Assembly: GCA_015057635.1 (NCBI GenBank)
Contig: SVEB01000011.1
Span: forward strand, 62,001-126,000
Reading direction: 5' to 3'
Source of the DNA: Lachnospiraceae bacterium
Lineage (GTDB): Bacteria; Bacillota; Clostridia; Lachnospirales; Lachnospiraceae
DNA: 64,000 bases
Each line of letters starts with the position of its first letter. The first letter of the stretch is position 1. Below the pieces are notes generated by a model. That model searched no databases and was not told where the DNA came from. It saw only the letters and a list, made by a program, of their open reading frames with translations. The position numbers and the translations under genes are program-made. This document shows, one piece after another, positions 34,343-43,517 of the stretch.

Positions 34343-34578
34343 GTCGCAACGAGTTTTGGTTTTTAAACTCGTTGCGACATCGCCGGAAGGCGGCGGGGAG
34401 ATGGGGGAATAGCGGGGGCGATGTCCGGCTCAGGGCGAACAGATGGGGTGGCAGTCTTTGAATAGCAGACAAGGTGTTTTATCTTGTCTGATAGGCAAAG
34501 ACTGCCGCCCCATCTGTCCGAGCCTGCGTCCGAACATGCCCCCGCTATTCCCCCGTCTCCCCGCTGCCTTCCGGCGAT
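34343..34578 (-). repeat. Palindromic repeat element, copy R6 (inverted orientation)
   Basis: Read on the minus strand it has the same order as the others: large hairpin (34578-34379), then small hairpin (34378-34343, GCAACGAGTTT/AAACTCGTTGC). Core motifs on the plus strand appear as ATGTCCGGCTCAGGGCGAACA and, on the other arm, TGTCCGAGCCTGCGTCCGAA. The centre loop differs from other copies (ATAAAACA) while the flanking stem stays paired. It ends 30 bases before the valS promoter. Confidence 0.88.
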
Positions 34579-34608
34579 ATCCTCCCTAAAAAGCAGCCCA
34601 AAAAAGGC

Positions 34609-34637
34609 TTGACATTTCTGGGGAGTTTGCATAAGAT
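34609..34637 (+). promoter_or_regulatory. Promoter of the T-box/valS transcript
   Basis: TTGACA (34609-34614) and TAAGAT (34632-34637) are spaced by 17 bases. Confidence 0.7.
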
Positions 34638-34643
34638 AGAAAC

Positions 34644-34918
34644 ATATACAGAGAAATGTAGTGATGGAGAGGATTACATAAGCAACCTTGTCAGAGAGAA
34701 TGGTCCACAGGCTGAAAGACCATTTGAAGCAGTACTTATGGAAGGTAGCTCCGAAACAGTATTTTTGAAACCGGAAGGCGTGTAGGGAATACCGGGAAGT
34801 CCCGTTACAGACGAGTGCTTTATCGCAAGATGGAAGCGCGTTTTGAGGTGACGTAATGTCATGAATTAAGGTGGTACCACGGTTCTTCGTCCTTAGAGAG
34901 GATGAGGGATCTTTTTTT
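34644..34918 (+). promoter_or_regulatory. T-box leader (valine) controlling valS
   Basis: The leader has the stem I signature GATGGAGAGGA (34663 on) and the distal AGAGAG...GGCTGAAAGACC. The antiterminator core AAGGTGGTACCACGG lies at 34868-34882. A terminator follows directly: TTCTTCGTCCT pairs with AGGATGAGGGA, then eight T. The TGGT in the core fits pairing with the ACCA end of tRNA(Val). A GTA codon at 34732-34734, in GAAGCAGTACTT, is a plausible specifier. Uncharged tRNA(Val) would thus open transcription into valS. Confidence 0.92.
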
Positions 34919-35108
34919 TCGCCCATTTTTAAGAAAAGGGGCCTGTTTTAGCGATACAAAGAGAAGTGGACGAAAGTCTCTTTCCTGCATAACCAGGAAT
35001 GGTTATGTCAACGCTATAAAAAATAAGGTGTATTTCACTGAAAGCAGACGGAGAAGATTTTATTCCCGAAAAAAGACAGGGTGCCGTAGAACGAAAGGAG
35101 AATTGATC

Positions 35109-37787
35109 ATGCAGAAAGAATTAGCAAAAACCTATGACCCAAAAGCCATAGAAGACAAATTGTATGAAAAGTGGACAAATAAGAAATACTTCCATGCGAC
35201 AGTTGATAAGACAAAGAAACCATTTACCATTATGATGCCTCCTCCAAACATCACAGGACAGCTTCATATGGGCCACGCATTAGATAATACCATGCAGGAT
35301 ATCTTAATCCGTTTTAAGAGAATGCAGGGCTTCAATGCGTTATGGATGCCAGGTACTGACCACGCAAGTATCGCGACTGAAGTAAAGATCTTAGAACAGT
35401 TAAAGAATGAAGGTATTTCTAAGGAAGACTTAACACGTGATGAGTTCTTAGAACATGCTTGGGCATGGAAGAAAGAATACGGCGGAAGAATCACAAGCCA
35501 GTTAAGAAAAATCGGAACTTCCTGTGACTGGGACAGAGAACGTTTCACAATGGACGAAGGATGTTCGAAGGCAGTAGAAGAAGTATTCGTTAAGTTGTAC
35601 GAAAAAGGCATGATCTACAAAGGTTCCAGAATCATTAACTGGTGTCCGGTATGTAAGACATCTATCTCTGATGCGGAAGTAGAATACCAGGATCAGGCTG
35701 GACACTTCTGGCATATCAACTATCCGGTAGTAGGAACAGATGAATTCCTTGAAGTTGCGACTACACGTCCTGAAACTTTACTTGGTGATACTGCAATCGC
35801 GGTTAATCCAGAAGATGAACGTTACATGCACTTAATCGGCAAGATGGCAAAGGTTCCATTTGTTGATCGTGAAATCCCAATTATCGCAGATACTTACGTT
35901 GAAAAAGACTTTGGTACCGGTGCGGTTAAGATCACACCTGCTCATGACCCTAACGATTTTGAAGTTGGAAAGCGTCATAACTTACCGGAAATCAACATCA
36001 TGAACGATGATGCGACAATCAATGCAAACGGCGGCAAATTCGAAGGAATGGATCGTTACGAAGCTCGTAAGCAGATGGTAAAAGAATTAGACGAAATGGG
36101 TCTTTTAGTTCAGGTTAAGGATTACAGCCATAACGTTGGTACTCATGACCGTTGTAAGACAACAGTAGAACCATTAATCAAACAGCAGTGGTTCGTTAAG
36201 ATGGATGAGTTAATTAAGCCAGCCGTTGCTGCGGTTAAGAACAAAGAAATCGAATTAATCCCAGAACGTATGGAAAAGACATACTTCAACTGGACTGACA
36301 ATATCCGCGACTGGTGTATTTCCAGACAGTTATGGTGGGGCCACAGAATCCCTGCTTACTACTGTGATAAGTGCGGTAAGGTAGTGGTATCTAAGGAAGT
36401 TCCTACAAAATGTGAATGCGGTCATGATCACTTCACACAGGATCCTGATACTTTAGATACATGGTTTAGCTCCGCTTTATGGCCATTCTCTACACTTGGC
36501 TGGCCAGATAAGACAGAAGAATTAGATTACTTCTATCCAGGCGACGTATTAGTAACTGGTTACGATATCATCTTCTTCTGGGTAATCCGTATGATCTTCT
36601 CCGGTTACGAACAGATGGGTGAAAAACCATTCAAGACTGTATTATTCCACGGCTTAGTACGTGACAGTCAGGGACGTAAGATGAGTAAGTCCTTAGGAAA
36701 TGGTATCGATCCTCTTGAAATTATTGATAAATACGGTGCGGATGCGCTTCGTTTCACATTAATCACAGGTAATGCACCTGGTAATGATATGCGTTTCTAT
36801 ATGGAACGAGTAGAAGCAAGCAGAAACTTCGCAAACAAAGTATGGAACGCTTCCCGTTTCATCATGATGTATATGGATCAGATGAAAGAAGCAGGCATTG
36901 ATTCTACTGCTAAGAATATTGATATGAGCACTCTTACTGATGCAGACCGCTGGATCTTATCCAAAGCAAATCAGTTAACAAAAGATGTAACAGAAAGCTT
37001 AGAAAAATATGAACTTGGTATCGCAGCTCAGAAAGTATATGATTTCATTTACGATGAATTCTGTGACTGGTATATCGAAATGGTTAAACCAAGATTCTAC
37101 GGTGATGATGCAGAAACTAAGATTGCGGCAGTGTATACATTAAGAACCGTTCTTACAGATGCTTTAAAATTATTACACCCATATATGCCATTTCTTACAG
37201 AAGAAATCTTCTGCACATTAAAAGAAGCAGAAGGCATCTTAGAAGAGAATGAATCCATCATGATCTCTGCTTGGCCAGTATTTGATGAAGCGAAGAACTT
37301 CCCAGTAGAAGAAGAAGCAGTTGAATTAATTAAGGAAGCGGTTAAGTCCATCCGTAACGTTCGTTCTGAAATGAACGTTCCACCAAGCAGAAAAGCGACT
37401 GTAATCGTAGTTTCCGAAAATGAAAAAGTTCGTGCTATCTTTGAAGGAAGCCGTGTATTCTTTGCAACACTTGGTTTCGCAAGCGAAGTTGTCATCCAGG
37501 AAACTAAGGATGGCATCGATCCGGATGCAGTATCCGCTGTGATCCCACAGGCAACGATCTACATTCCGTTTGCAGACTTAGTTGATATCGAAAAAGAAAT
37601 CGAACGTCTTCAGAAGGAAAAACAGAAGTTAATCGGCGAATTAAAGCGTGTAGAAGGAATGCTTTCCAATGAAAACTTCGTTAAGAAAGCGCCGGAAGCA
37701 AAGCTTGCCGAAGAACGTGCAAAACTTGAAAAGTATACGGATATGATGGCTAAAGTTGAAGAAAGACTTGCTCATTTCCAGAAATAG
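35109..37787 (+). CDS. valS: Valyl-tRNA synthetase
   Basis: This 892-residue class I synthetase charges tRNA(Val). The HIGH motif is HMGHA (about residue 54) after PPPNITGQL, and the KMSKS motif is near residue 523. The CP1 editing domain contains [13 protein letters not shown]. Two zinc-ribbon-like Cys pairs occur (CPVCK; CDKCGK...CECG). A C-terminal coiled coil, [15 protein letters not shown], is the ValRS tRNA-binding arm. ATG 35109 has AAAGGAG upstream; the longer frame from 34902 starts inside the T-box terminator and is not credible. Codon use is that of a highly expressed gene. Confidence 0.97.
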   Translation: MQKELAKTYDPKAIEDKLYEKWTNKKYFHATVDKTKKPFTIMMPPPNITGQLHMGHALDNTMQDILIRFKRMQGFNALWMPGTDHASIATEVKILEQLKNEGISKEDLTRDEFLEHAWAWKKEYGGRITSQLRKIGTSCDWDRERFTMDEGCSKAVEEVFVKLYEKGMIYKGSRIINWCPVCKTSISDAEVEYQDQAGHFWHINYPVVGTDEFLEVATTRPETLLGDTAIAVNPEDERYMHLIGKMAKVPFVDREIPIIADTYVEKDFGTGAVKITPAHDPNDFEVGKRHNLPEINIMNDDATINANGGKFEGMDRYEARKQMVKELDEMGLLVQVKDYSHNVGTHDRCKTTVEPLIKQQWFVKMDELIKPAVAAVKNKEIELIPERMEKTYFNWTDNIRDWCISRQLWWGHRIPAYYCDKCGKVVVSKEVPTKCECGHDHFTQDPDTLDTWFSSALWPFSTLGWPDKTEELDYFYPGDVLVTGYDIIFFWVIRMIFSGYEQMGEKPFKTVLFHGLVRDSQGRKMSKSLGNGIDPLEIIDKYGADALRFTLITGNAPGNDMRFYMERVEASRNFANKVWNASRFIMMYMDQMKEAGIDSTAKNIDMSTLTDADRWILSKANQLTKDVTESLEKYELGIAAQKVYDFIYDEFCDWYIEMVKPRFYGDDAETKIAAVYTLRTVLTDALKLLHPYMPFLTEEIFCTLKEAEGILEENESIMISAWPVFDEAKNFPVEEEAVELIKEAVKSIRNVRSEMNVPPSRKATVIVVSENEKVRAIFEGSRVFFATLGFASEVVIQETKDGIDPDAVSAVIPQATIYIPFADLVDIEKEIERLQKEKQKLIGELKRVEGMLSNENFVKKAPEAKLAEERAKLEKYTDMMAKVEERLAHFQK

Positions 37788-37803
37788 AATTTAATATCTT
37801 ATA

Positions 37804-37865
37804 AAAAAGAGCAAGGGACCTTTCTACGGCAGTATTTTGCTGGAGAGGGTCCCTGCTCTTTTTCG
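37804..37865 (+). terminator. Terminator of valS
   Basis: AGAGCAAGGGACC pairs with GGGTCCCTGCTCT with one bulge, followed by a T-run. Confidence 0.88.
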
Positions 37866-38043
37866 TTTATTTTGCGATGAAAACTGATTGAATAAATAGG
37901 AAGAAAGAGTATAATAATGGTAATATAGGGTGCTTATTTTCGCAAAATGTGAATAGAAAAAGTCCGGAAAAGATCAAAATGTATCAGGCAGAGAAGAGCT
38001 TCGGATAGAAATTCTGAAAAAAGTTTAAATTTTATGGAAGTGC

Positions 38044-38072
38044 TTGATTTTTACTACTCTTGTCGTTATGAT
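38044..38072 (+). promoter_or_regulatory. Promoter before the 45-residue ORF and TPR gene
   Basis: TTGATT (38044-38049) and TATGAT (38067-38072) are spaced by 17 bases. Confidence 0.6.
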
Positions 38073-38159
38073 ATTAGATAGAATAAGAACAGAAACCTGT
38101 TTTAAGATAGATATTTTTAGAGGAAAAAGCCTTAGTAGGCTTTGGGAAAGAGGTTTTGT

Positions 38160-38297
38160 ATGATTAATTTTGATGAAGAGATTGCAAAGTTTCAGCCAAG
38201 CCTGGAAGTAGATCAGGCGGAAGAGGCTATTTTTAATAATGACCTGACCGATATTACGGATATTATTGAGACGATAGTAAAGGAAAACGGCAAGTAG
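38160..38297 (+). CDS. Small acidic protein, 45 residues
   Basis: ATG 38160 to TAG 38297 encodes an acidic, helical peptide beginning MINFDEEIAKFQPSLEVDQ and ending in IVKENGK. An AAAGAGG lies 8 bases upstream and a good promoter 90 bases upstream. It precedes the zinc-ribbon/TPR gene on the same strand by 95 bases. I recognise no family. The acidic amphipathic pattern suggests a small regulatory or adaptor protein, but that is a guess. Confidence 0.65.
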   Translation: MINFDEEIAKFQPSLEVDQAEEAIFNNDLTDITDIIETIVKENGK

Positions 38298-38392
38298 GAA
38301 ATCAGAGAAACTGACAGGGGTGGCGTTTTTCAATCTGTCAGGATTGACCAAAGAGTCATATATTTTCAGGAATGGACCATGGGGGGAAGACG

Positions 38393-39805
38393 ATGAATTG
38401 TCCAAAGTGCGGCAATGTAGTCGCGGAACGAAGAAATCGCTGCGAAGTATGCGGTAAGAATATTGTAGTGTATCGGAAAGCATTCCGATTATCCAACAGC
38501 TTCTATAACCGCGGGCTTGAAAAAGCTCAGGTAAGGGATTTAACGGGCGCGGTACTGATGCTTAAAAAGAGTTTAGAGATTAATAAGAGGAATACAGATG
38601 CAAGAAACCTGTTAGGTCTTGTATTTTTTGAAATGGGAGAAACGGTTGCGGCATTAAGCGAATGGGTGGTCAGCAAACATTTTAAACCAAATGATAATCA
38701 GGCAGATGAATATATGGCACAGATTCAGCAGAGTCCGACCAAGTTAGATGCAATGAACCAGGCCATTAAGAAGTATAATATCGCACTGGACTCCGCAAAG
38801 CAGGGAAATGATGATATGGCGATCCTTCAGTTAAAGAAGGTAATTTCCTTAAATCCTCATTTTATCCGTGCTTATCAGCTTCTTGCGCTTGTTTATATGA
38901 GAAATCATGAGCTGGAACGTGCAAGAAGATGCCTTGTAAAAGCAGGAAAGATTGATTTTACCAATACAAAGACATTACGCTATTCAGCGGAATTAAACCG
39001 AATGATGGGCGGAAATGAGAGTGAGAAATCCTCTCATGCAAAGGCAGAAAAGGCAATCGTTAAGGATGAGGGAAAACCACTTTCCCCAATCTCTTCTTAT
39101 CGGGAAGAGAAACCGAATATTATGCCTTGGGTGCACATGGTGTTAGGTGTTTTAGTCGGAATTGCAGTAGTGGCAATCTTAGTGGTACCGACGGTAAGAA
39201 AGAATGCAAAAGCGGAATATGAGAAGGAACAGCTTGACTTTAGTTCAGAGCTCAATGTGCAGCTAGCGAATATCGCAAGCTTAGAAACCCGGATCGAGTC
39301 TTTACAGGCTACGATTGATGAACAACAGGCAAAGCTTGATCAGAGTAAGGAATCCGTAACGGACAAGCAGGCATATTCCACTATGTTTACAGCTGTGAAT
39401 GGTTATCTTGCCATGATGAAGGATGGATCTTTATCCAATGAAGAAGTGCTTGCGATTGCAGCTCTGCTTCGTACCGTAAGTTCAGAAGTGGTTGCGGATG
39501 AACAGGGACTTATCCTGTTAAATCAGATGAAGGATGAGATTTATCCGAAAGTTTATGAATATGCTTCTTCCTTAGGACAGGCTTCTTTTGAGGCAGGTGA
39601 ATATGAGACTGCATATGAACAGCTGTTAGCTGCCTATGATTATAATACAAAGTATGACAGTACTTTATACTACCTTGGTAAGACATGCCAGAAGTTAAAC
39701 GATACGGAAGGCGCTGTAAAGTACTATAATCTGTTATTAAGTGAATGTCCGAATTCCTCTTTTAAGGATTATGTAGAGAGCCGTCTGGAGGAGATCGGTC
39801 AGTAG
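38393..39805 (+). CDS. Zinc-ribbon, TPR and coiled-coil membrane protein
   Basis: This 470-residue protein starts with a zinc ribbon (CPKCG...CEVCG, residues 3-23). TPR repeats (about 40-210) follow, then one membrane helix near residue 250 (LGVLVGIAVVAILVVPTV). An extracellular coiled coil (about 280-310) and a C-terminal TPR pair (about 395-465) complete it. The start is the ATG behind GGGGGGAAG; the longer frame adds 7 residues. The topology would link a cytosolic sensor-like part with an outside TPR part. I do not know a function. It is followed by a terminator and then by spoIIAA. Confidence 0.82.
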   Translation: MNCPKCGNVVAERRNRCEVCGKNIVVYRKAFRLSNSFYNRGLEKAQVRDLTGAVLMLKKSLEINKRNTDARNLLGLVFFEMGETVAALSEWVVSKHFKPNDNQADEYMAQIQQSPTKLDAMNQAIKKYNIALDSAKQGNDDMAILQLKKVISLNPHFIRAYQLLALVYMRNHELERARRCLVKAGKIDFTNTKTLRYSAELNRMMGGNESEKSSHAKAEKAIVKDEGKPLSPISSYREEKPNIMPWVHMVLGVLVGIAVVAILVVPTVRKNAKAEYEKEQLDFSSELNVQLANIASLETRIESLQATIDEQQAKLDQSKESVTDKQAYSTMFTAVNGYLAMMKDGSLSNEEVLAIAALLRTVSSEVVADEQGLILLNQMKDEIYPKVYEYASSLGQASFEAGEYETAYEQLLAAYDYNTKYDSTLYYLGKTCQKLNDTEGAVKYYNLLLSECPNSSFKDYVESRLEEIGQ

Positions 39806-39844
39806 GATACAAGAGAATATCAGGCGACATAAGTCACGTAAGAA

Positions 39845-39874
39845 AAGAGTTTCCATTAAAGAAACTCTTTTTTT
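39845..39874 (+). terminator. Terminator between the TPR gene and spoIIAA
   Basis: AAGAGTTTC pairs with GAAACTCTT, and T continues to 39874. Confidence 0.88.
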
Positions 39875-39931
39875 GTACGAATAACATGGTAAAAATAGGA
39901 AACAATATAGTGTAGAAAGGAAAGTTGTATC

Positions 39932-40312
39932 ATGGGAAAAAGTGATGATATTACATGGATGCAGAAAGAAAACAGAGAACAGGCAGATTTTTTTATAAAG
40001 GAGCATACCCTTATCATTCAGTTTAATCAGGATGTAGATCATCATAATGCGATCTGGATCAGAGAGCAGGCAGACCATTTATTAGAAGTAAAGAATGTGA
40101 AGAATATCATTTTTGATTTCACCAGAGTCACCTTTATGGATAGTTCCGGAATCGGAATTATCATGGGACGTTATAAAAAAGTGATTTTTATTGGGGGCAA
40201 GATCGCAGTGTGCGGAGTGAGCGAGACCATCAATCGGATTTTATCCCTATCCGGCCTTTATAAGATCATGGAGTGCTATCCGAGTCTTAACGAGGCATTA
40301 AAGTCAGTATAG
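39932..40312 (+). CDS. spoIIAA: Anti-sigma F factor antagonist SpoIIAA
   Basis: This 126-residue STAS-domain protein, in its unphosphorylated form, binds SpoIIAB and frees sigma F in the forespore. The phosphorylated serine lies in VTFMDSSGIGIIMGRYK at about residue 70. The N-terminus is about 15 residues longer than in Bacillus. It is the first gene of the classic spoIIAA-AB-AC operon. The RBS is AAAGGAAAG. Confidence 0.92.
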   Translation: MGKSDDITWMQKENREQADFFIKEHTLIIQFNQDVDHHNAIWIREQADHLLEVKNVKNIIFDFTRVTFMDSSGIGIIMGRYKKVIFIGGKIAVCGVSETINRILSLSGLYKIMECYPSLNEALKSV

Positions 40313-40370
40313 CGAAGGAAAAGGAAGGTGAATCAGGCGTATGGAGAAACCGTGCAGAAAGGAAAGTAAT

Positions 40371-40811
40371 ATGAAGATTCTGAATCAGTATGACAATGAA
40401 ATGCAGTTGGAATTCGACTCAAAATCAGAAAATGAGAGCTTTGCAAGAACCGTAGTGGCTGCATTTGCATCCCAGCTAAATCCTACGTTAGAAGAGATTG
40501 CAGATATTAAGACTGCTGTATCCGAGGCAGTGACGAACTGTATCATTCATGGATATGAAGGCAGGGAAGGAAAGATTTTTGTTCACTGCTATATTAGCGG
40601 AAATGAAATTGGAATTGATGTGAAAGATGCTGGCGTTGGGATTGAGAATGTGAAAAAGGCAATGGAGCCTTTGTATACGACAAGGCCCGATTTAGAGCGT
40701 TCCGGTATGGGATTTGCGTTTATGCAGACTTTTATGGATGAGTTAGCGGTAGAGTCCAAAGTAAAGGAAGGGACTTTGATCAGGATGAAGAAAAAAATCC
40801 AGACTACATAG
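40371..40811 (+). CDS. spoIIAB: Anti-sigma F factor / serine kinase SpoIIAB
   Basis: This 146-residue GHKL-fold kinase holds sigma F inactive and phosphorylates SpoIIAA. The ATP-site boxes are [18 protein letters not shown] (N box), DVKDAGVGI (G1) and SGMGFAFM (G2). ATG 40371 follows AGAAAGGAAAG; the longer frame at 40341 adds 10 residues. It lies between spoIIAA and sigF. Confidence 0.95.
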   Translation: MKILNQYDNEMQLEFDSKSENESFARTVVAAFASQLNPTLEEIADIKTAVSEAVTNCIIHGYEGREGKIFVHCYISGNEIGIDVKDAGVGIENVKKAMEPLYTTRPDLERSGMGFAFMQTFMDELAVESKVKEGTLIRMKKKIQTT

Positions 40812-40846
40812 GTGGAAAGCCGACCATGGTGGAAGGGAGGTTACAT

Positions 40847-41563
40847 GTGGACACCATAGAACTGATTCTTTTATCAAAACAAGGAGATAAGGCGGCAAGA
40901 GACCGAATTGTAACAGAGAATGTAGGATTAGTCTGGAGTATCGTAAGAAGATTTTTAGGCAGAGGACATGAGGCAGAGGATTTATTTCAGATTGGTAGCA
41001 TTGGTCTGATGAAGGCCATTGATAAATTTGATACATCATATGATGTGAAGTTTTCAACCTATGCGGTACCGATGATAACCGGAGAAATTAAGCGTTTTCT
41101 TCGAGATGACGGCATGATCAAGGTAAGCAGGTCGTTAAAGGAGACTGCAGTGAAGATACGCATGATGCGTGATGAATTAGAGACAAAGAACGGCAGGGAG
41201 CCTACCATTGAGGAGATCAGTGAGGCGTTAATGTTAGCAAAGGAAGAAGTGGTCTTGGCATTAGAGTCCGGTGCAGAGGTAGAATCTTTATATAAGACAA
41301 TCTATCAGGGGGATGGCAATGCCATCTATCTGATTGACAAGATTGAGCAGGCCGATGATGAAAGTGGCACAATGATCGATCATATCGCATTAAAAGAAGT
41401 GATGGACTCCTTAGAGGAAAAGGAGCGGAATATTATCAATCTGCGTTACTTTAAGGACAAGACGCAGACTGAGATCGCTTCTGAACTTGGCATCTCTCAG
41501 GTGCAGGTGTCCCGGCTTGAGAAGAAAATCTTAAAGATCATGAGGGAGAGAATGTTAGGATAG
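40847..41563 (+). CDS. spoIIAC: Forespore sigma factor sigma F
   Basis: This sigma-70 family factor of about 238 residues activates early forespore genes. Region 2 is HEAEDLFQIGSIGLMKAIDKFDTSYDVKFSTYAVPMI, and region 4.2 (TQTEIASELGISQVQVSRLEKKIL) is a complete helix-turn-helix. GTG at 40847 has GGAAGGGAGG at 40831-40840 in ideal position. ATG 40826 lies in front of this site and would add 7 residues. Confidence 0.95.
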   Translation: MDTIELILLSKQGDKAARDRIVTENVGLVWSIVRRFLGRGHEAEDLFQIGSIGLMKAIDKFDTSYDVKFSTYAVPMITGEIKRFLRDDGMIKVSRSLKETAVKIRMMRDELETKNGREPTIEEISEALMLAKEEVVLALESGAEVESLYKTIYQGDGNAIYLIDKIEQADDESGTMIDHIALKEVMDSLEEKERNIINLRYFKDKTQTEIASELGISQVQVSRLEKKILKIMRERMLG

Positions 41564-41601
41564 AAAGAAGCGGTTCATAATAAAACATAATGGTTATAGA
41601 C

Positions 41602-41642
41602 GCCTGAGCGATGCACGAAAAGCAATCGCTCAGGCTTTTTTT
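41602..41642 (+). terminator. Terminator after sigF
   Basis: GCCTGAGCGAT pairs with ATCGCTCAGGC (11 bp perfect), followed by seven T. It separates the spoIIA and spoVA transcripts. Confidence 0.93.
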
Positions 41643-41752
41643 GTACATAGAAGGAGGGGTATGTCCTATCCAAAAAATGCCCTAAAATACTCATAGAATC
41701 AGGGAAAATGGGAATGATAATTCAGGAAGAAAGAAAGAATAGGATGGTGTTT

Positions 41753-41890
41753 ATGAAAGGGAAACTGATAGGAATCGTTATTGTTGTATTAGTGGTGGTA
41801 GCGATTGTAGTAGGAGTTTCAATTCTTTATACGGATGGTTCGGAGAAAACCCGTGATGGGATATTAGTAAGCACAGGCATGAAACTATAA
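41753..41890 (+). CDS. 45-residue single-pass membrane protein before spoVAA
   Basis: The product starts MKGKLIGIVIVVLVVVAIVV, so one membrane helix covers residues 4-26. A short hydrophilic tail (DGSEKTRDGILVS...) follows. It ends 16 bases before spoVAA behind the sigF terminator, so it is probably the first gene of the spoVA transcript. The frame can be extended upstream to 41708, but the initial methionine lacks a clear site. I know no family. A forespore membrane role is inferred from position. Confidence 0.6.
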   Translation: MKGKLIGIVIVVLVVVAIVVGVSILYTDGSEKTRDGILVSTGMKL

Positions 41891-41906
41891 GGAAGAGGTA
41901 CGAGGC

Positions 41907-42536
41907 ATGACATATACCACGATTTATATCAAAGCGGATCAAAACTCTGTTGTGACCAATAAAAAGGTACATCTGCAGGATGTTGTGAAAATATACGGTA
42001 CGGATAAGACACTGGTGAAAAAAATAAATAATACGGTCATACTCGTGATTGAGAGTCAGAAAAAATGCAAATATGCAGTATCTATATTAAAGGTGATCGA
42101 ACTGATTCAGAAAGAAAATCCGGATGCAGTAGTCATCAATGTAGGAGAAGAGGATTTTGTAATCGAATACATCCCTCCAAAGCCAAAGAATATAGTGATG
42201 GAATGGGTCAAAACGGTTATCGTATGTTTTATTGTATTCTTTGGAGCTGCATTTACCATTATGACATTTAATGAGGATGTAGCGGTAAAAGAAGTGTTTG
42301 GAATGTTTTATAAACTTGTGATGGGAAAAGAGGAGGCAAGTGGCAGCGTTATGGAAATCGCCTATTCAATTGGGCTTCCAATCGGTGTCGTGGTATTCTT
42401 CAACCATTTCTCTAAAGTTAAGATTGATTCCGATCCGACACCGCTGCAGGTTCAGCTAAGAAGTTATGAGAAGGATATTAATACGGCGATTATTGAGAAT
42501 AAGAGCCGGGAAGGAAAAACAATTGATGCAGGCTAA
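41907..42536 (+). CDS. spoVAA: Stage V sporulation protein AA
   Basis: This 209-residue protein of the dipicolinate channel operon has a soluble N-terminal domain (1-90, TYTTIYIKADQNS...). Two membrane helices follow, at about 104-125 (VKTVIVCFIVFFGAAFTIM) and 150-170 (SIGLPIGVVVFF), then a short cytosolic tail. The start follows GGAAGAGG. Together with the following four genes it should be made in the forespore under sigma G. Confidence 0.9.
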   Translation: MTYTTIYIKADQNSVVTNKKVHLQDVVKIYGTDKTLVKKINNTVILVIESQKKCKYAVSILKVIELIQKENPDAVVINVGEEDFVIEYIPPKPKNIVMEWVKTVIVCFIVFFGAAFTIMTFNEDVAVKEVFGMFYKLVMGKEEASGSVMEIAYSIGLPIGVVVFFNHFSKVKIDSDPTPLQVQLRSYEKDINTAIIENKSREGKTIDAG

Positions 42537-42554
42537 TTAAAGGAAGGGGACAGT

Positions 42555-42971
42555 ATGCTTTATGTGAAATACGCGCTTCTTGCGATTGTGGGATTTTCCT
42601 GCGGAGCACTGGTGGCAGGAGGAGTTTTTGCATTTATTGTAAAAATAGGTGTCTTAGAGAGGCTGGCAGTACGTACAAAGACAGTAAAAAGGGTCAAGTG
42701 GTATGAAGATTTTGTAGTGATTGGTGGAGCCATTGGAAACTTTGTATATTTGTTTGAATGGCATGTACCGCTACGAAGTCTGATGCTTATCTTATATGGG
42801 CTCGGTTCCGGGATTTTTGTGGGAGTGCTTTCCTTTTCTTTAGCAGAGGTGCTGAATGTAATTCCGGTTATAGTAAACCGGATTAAGTTAAAGGTTGGCC
42901 TCCCTTATATTATCTTAAGTTTTGCAATCGGCAAAATACTTGGAGCGTTATATGATTTTTTTAGTAAATAG
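42555..42971 (+). CDS. spoVAB: Stage V sporulation protein AB
   Basis: This 138-residue integral membrane protein has four predicted helices, starting with YALLAIVGFSCGALVAGGVFAF. It lies between spoVAA and spoVAC behind AAAGGAAGGGG. It is a component of the SpoVA dipicolinate uptake and release machinery; its exact role is unknown in the family. Confidence 0.9.
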   Translation: MLYVKYALLAIVGFSCGALVAGGVFAFIVKIGVLERLAVRTKTVKRVKWYEDFVVIGGAIGNFVYLFEWHVPLRSLMLILYGLGSGIFVGVLSFSLAEVLNVIPVIVNRIKLKVGLPYIILSFAIGKILGALYDFFSK

Positions 42972-42997
42972 AGAAGAAAAAGAAAGGAAGAAATCAA

Positions 42998-43501
42998 ATG
43001 CAAAACGAAAACAAGAAGATCCCTGTATCGGATGTTACCAGTCAGTCTGATAAGAATCAAAGGGATAAGATGTACAACAAGTATGTAAAGCAGATGACGC
43101 CAAAGCACAGCTGGCTTGCAAACTTAATCAAGGCATTTATTATTGGCGGTATTATCTGCGTGATTGGACAGGCATTTACCAATTTTTATGGATCAAGAGG
43201 TGCGGACAAGGAGTTAGCAGCAGCATACACATCGCTTAGCCTGATTTTGCTGTCTGTTATTTTAACTGGGTTCGGACTTTATGCAAAGTTAGCGAAATTC
43301 GGAGGGGCCGGTACGGTCGTTCCAATCACCGGATTTGCCAATTCAGTTGCAGCCCCGGCCATTGAATTTAAAAAGGAAGGACAGGTATTTGGTATTGGAT
43401 GCAAGATCTTTACGATTGCCGGTCCGGTAATACTGTACGGTATTTTTTCATCTTGGATATTGGGCATTATTTATTATATCTACACGCTGGTAAAAGGATG
43501 A
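42998..43501 (+). CDS. spoVAC: Stage V sporulation protein AC
   Basis: This 167-residue membrane protein, a mechanosensitive channel component of the SpoVA complex, has four helices from about residue 45 on. Signature stretches are AFIIGGIICVIGQAFTNFY and KFGGAGTVVPITGFANSVAAPAIE. The start follows AAAGGAAG. It is essential for dipicolinate release in Bacillus. Confidence 0.95.
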   Translation: MQNENKKIPVSDVTSQSDKNQRDKMYNKYVKQMTPKHSWLANLIKAFIIGGIICVIGQAFTNFYGSRGADKELAAAYTSLSLILLSVILTGFGLYAKLAKFGGAGTVVPITGFANSVAAPAIEFKKEGQVFGIGCKIFTIAGPVILYGIFSSWILGIIYYIYTLVKG

Positions 43502-43517
43502 GAAGGGATTTTTAATC

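Noticed and set aside
5330-34578. Palindromic repeats as insertion sequences
   Set aside because: No transposase or reading frame lies in or near any copy, and no clear target-site duplications were seen. They are reported as repeats instead.
34902-35108. N-terminal extension of valS by 69 residues
   Set aside because: It starts inside the T-box terminator and has no ribosome binding site. The conserved protein begins at ATG 35109 behind AAAGGAG.
39885-39925. Sigma H promoter for spoIIAA
   Set aside because: AATAGGAAAC and GTAGAAAGG resemble the two boxes, but the gap is about 8 bases where 11-12 are expected.
41650-41750. Sigma G promoter for the spoVA operon
   Set aside because: Elements such as GGTATG and CATAGAAT are present, but the spacing (about 27 bases) does not fit, so no call was made.
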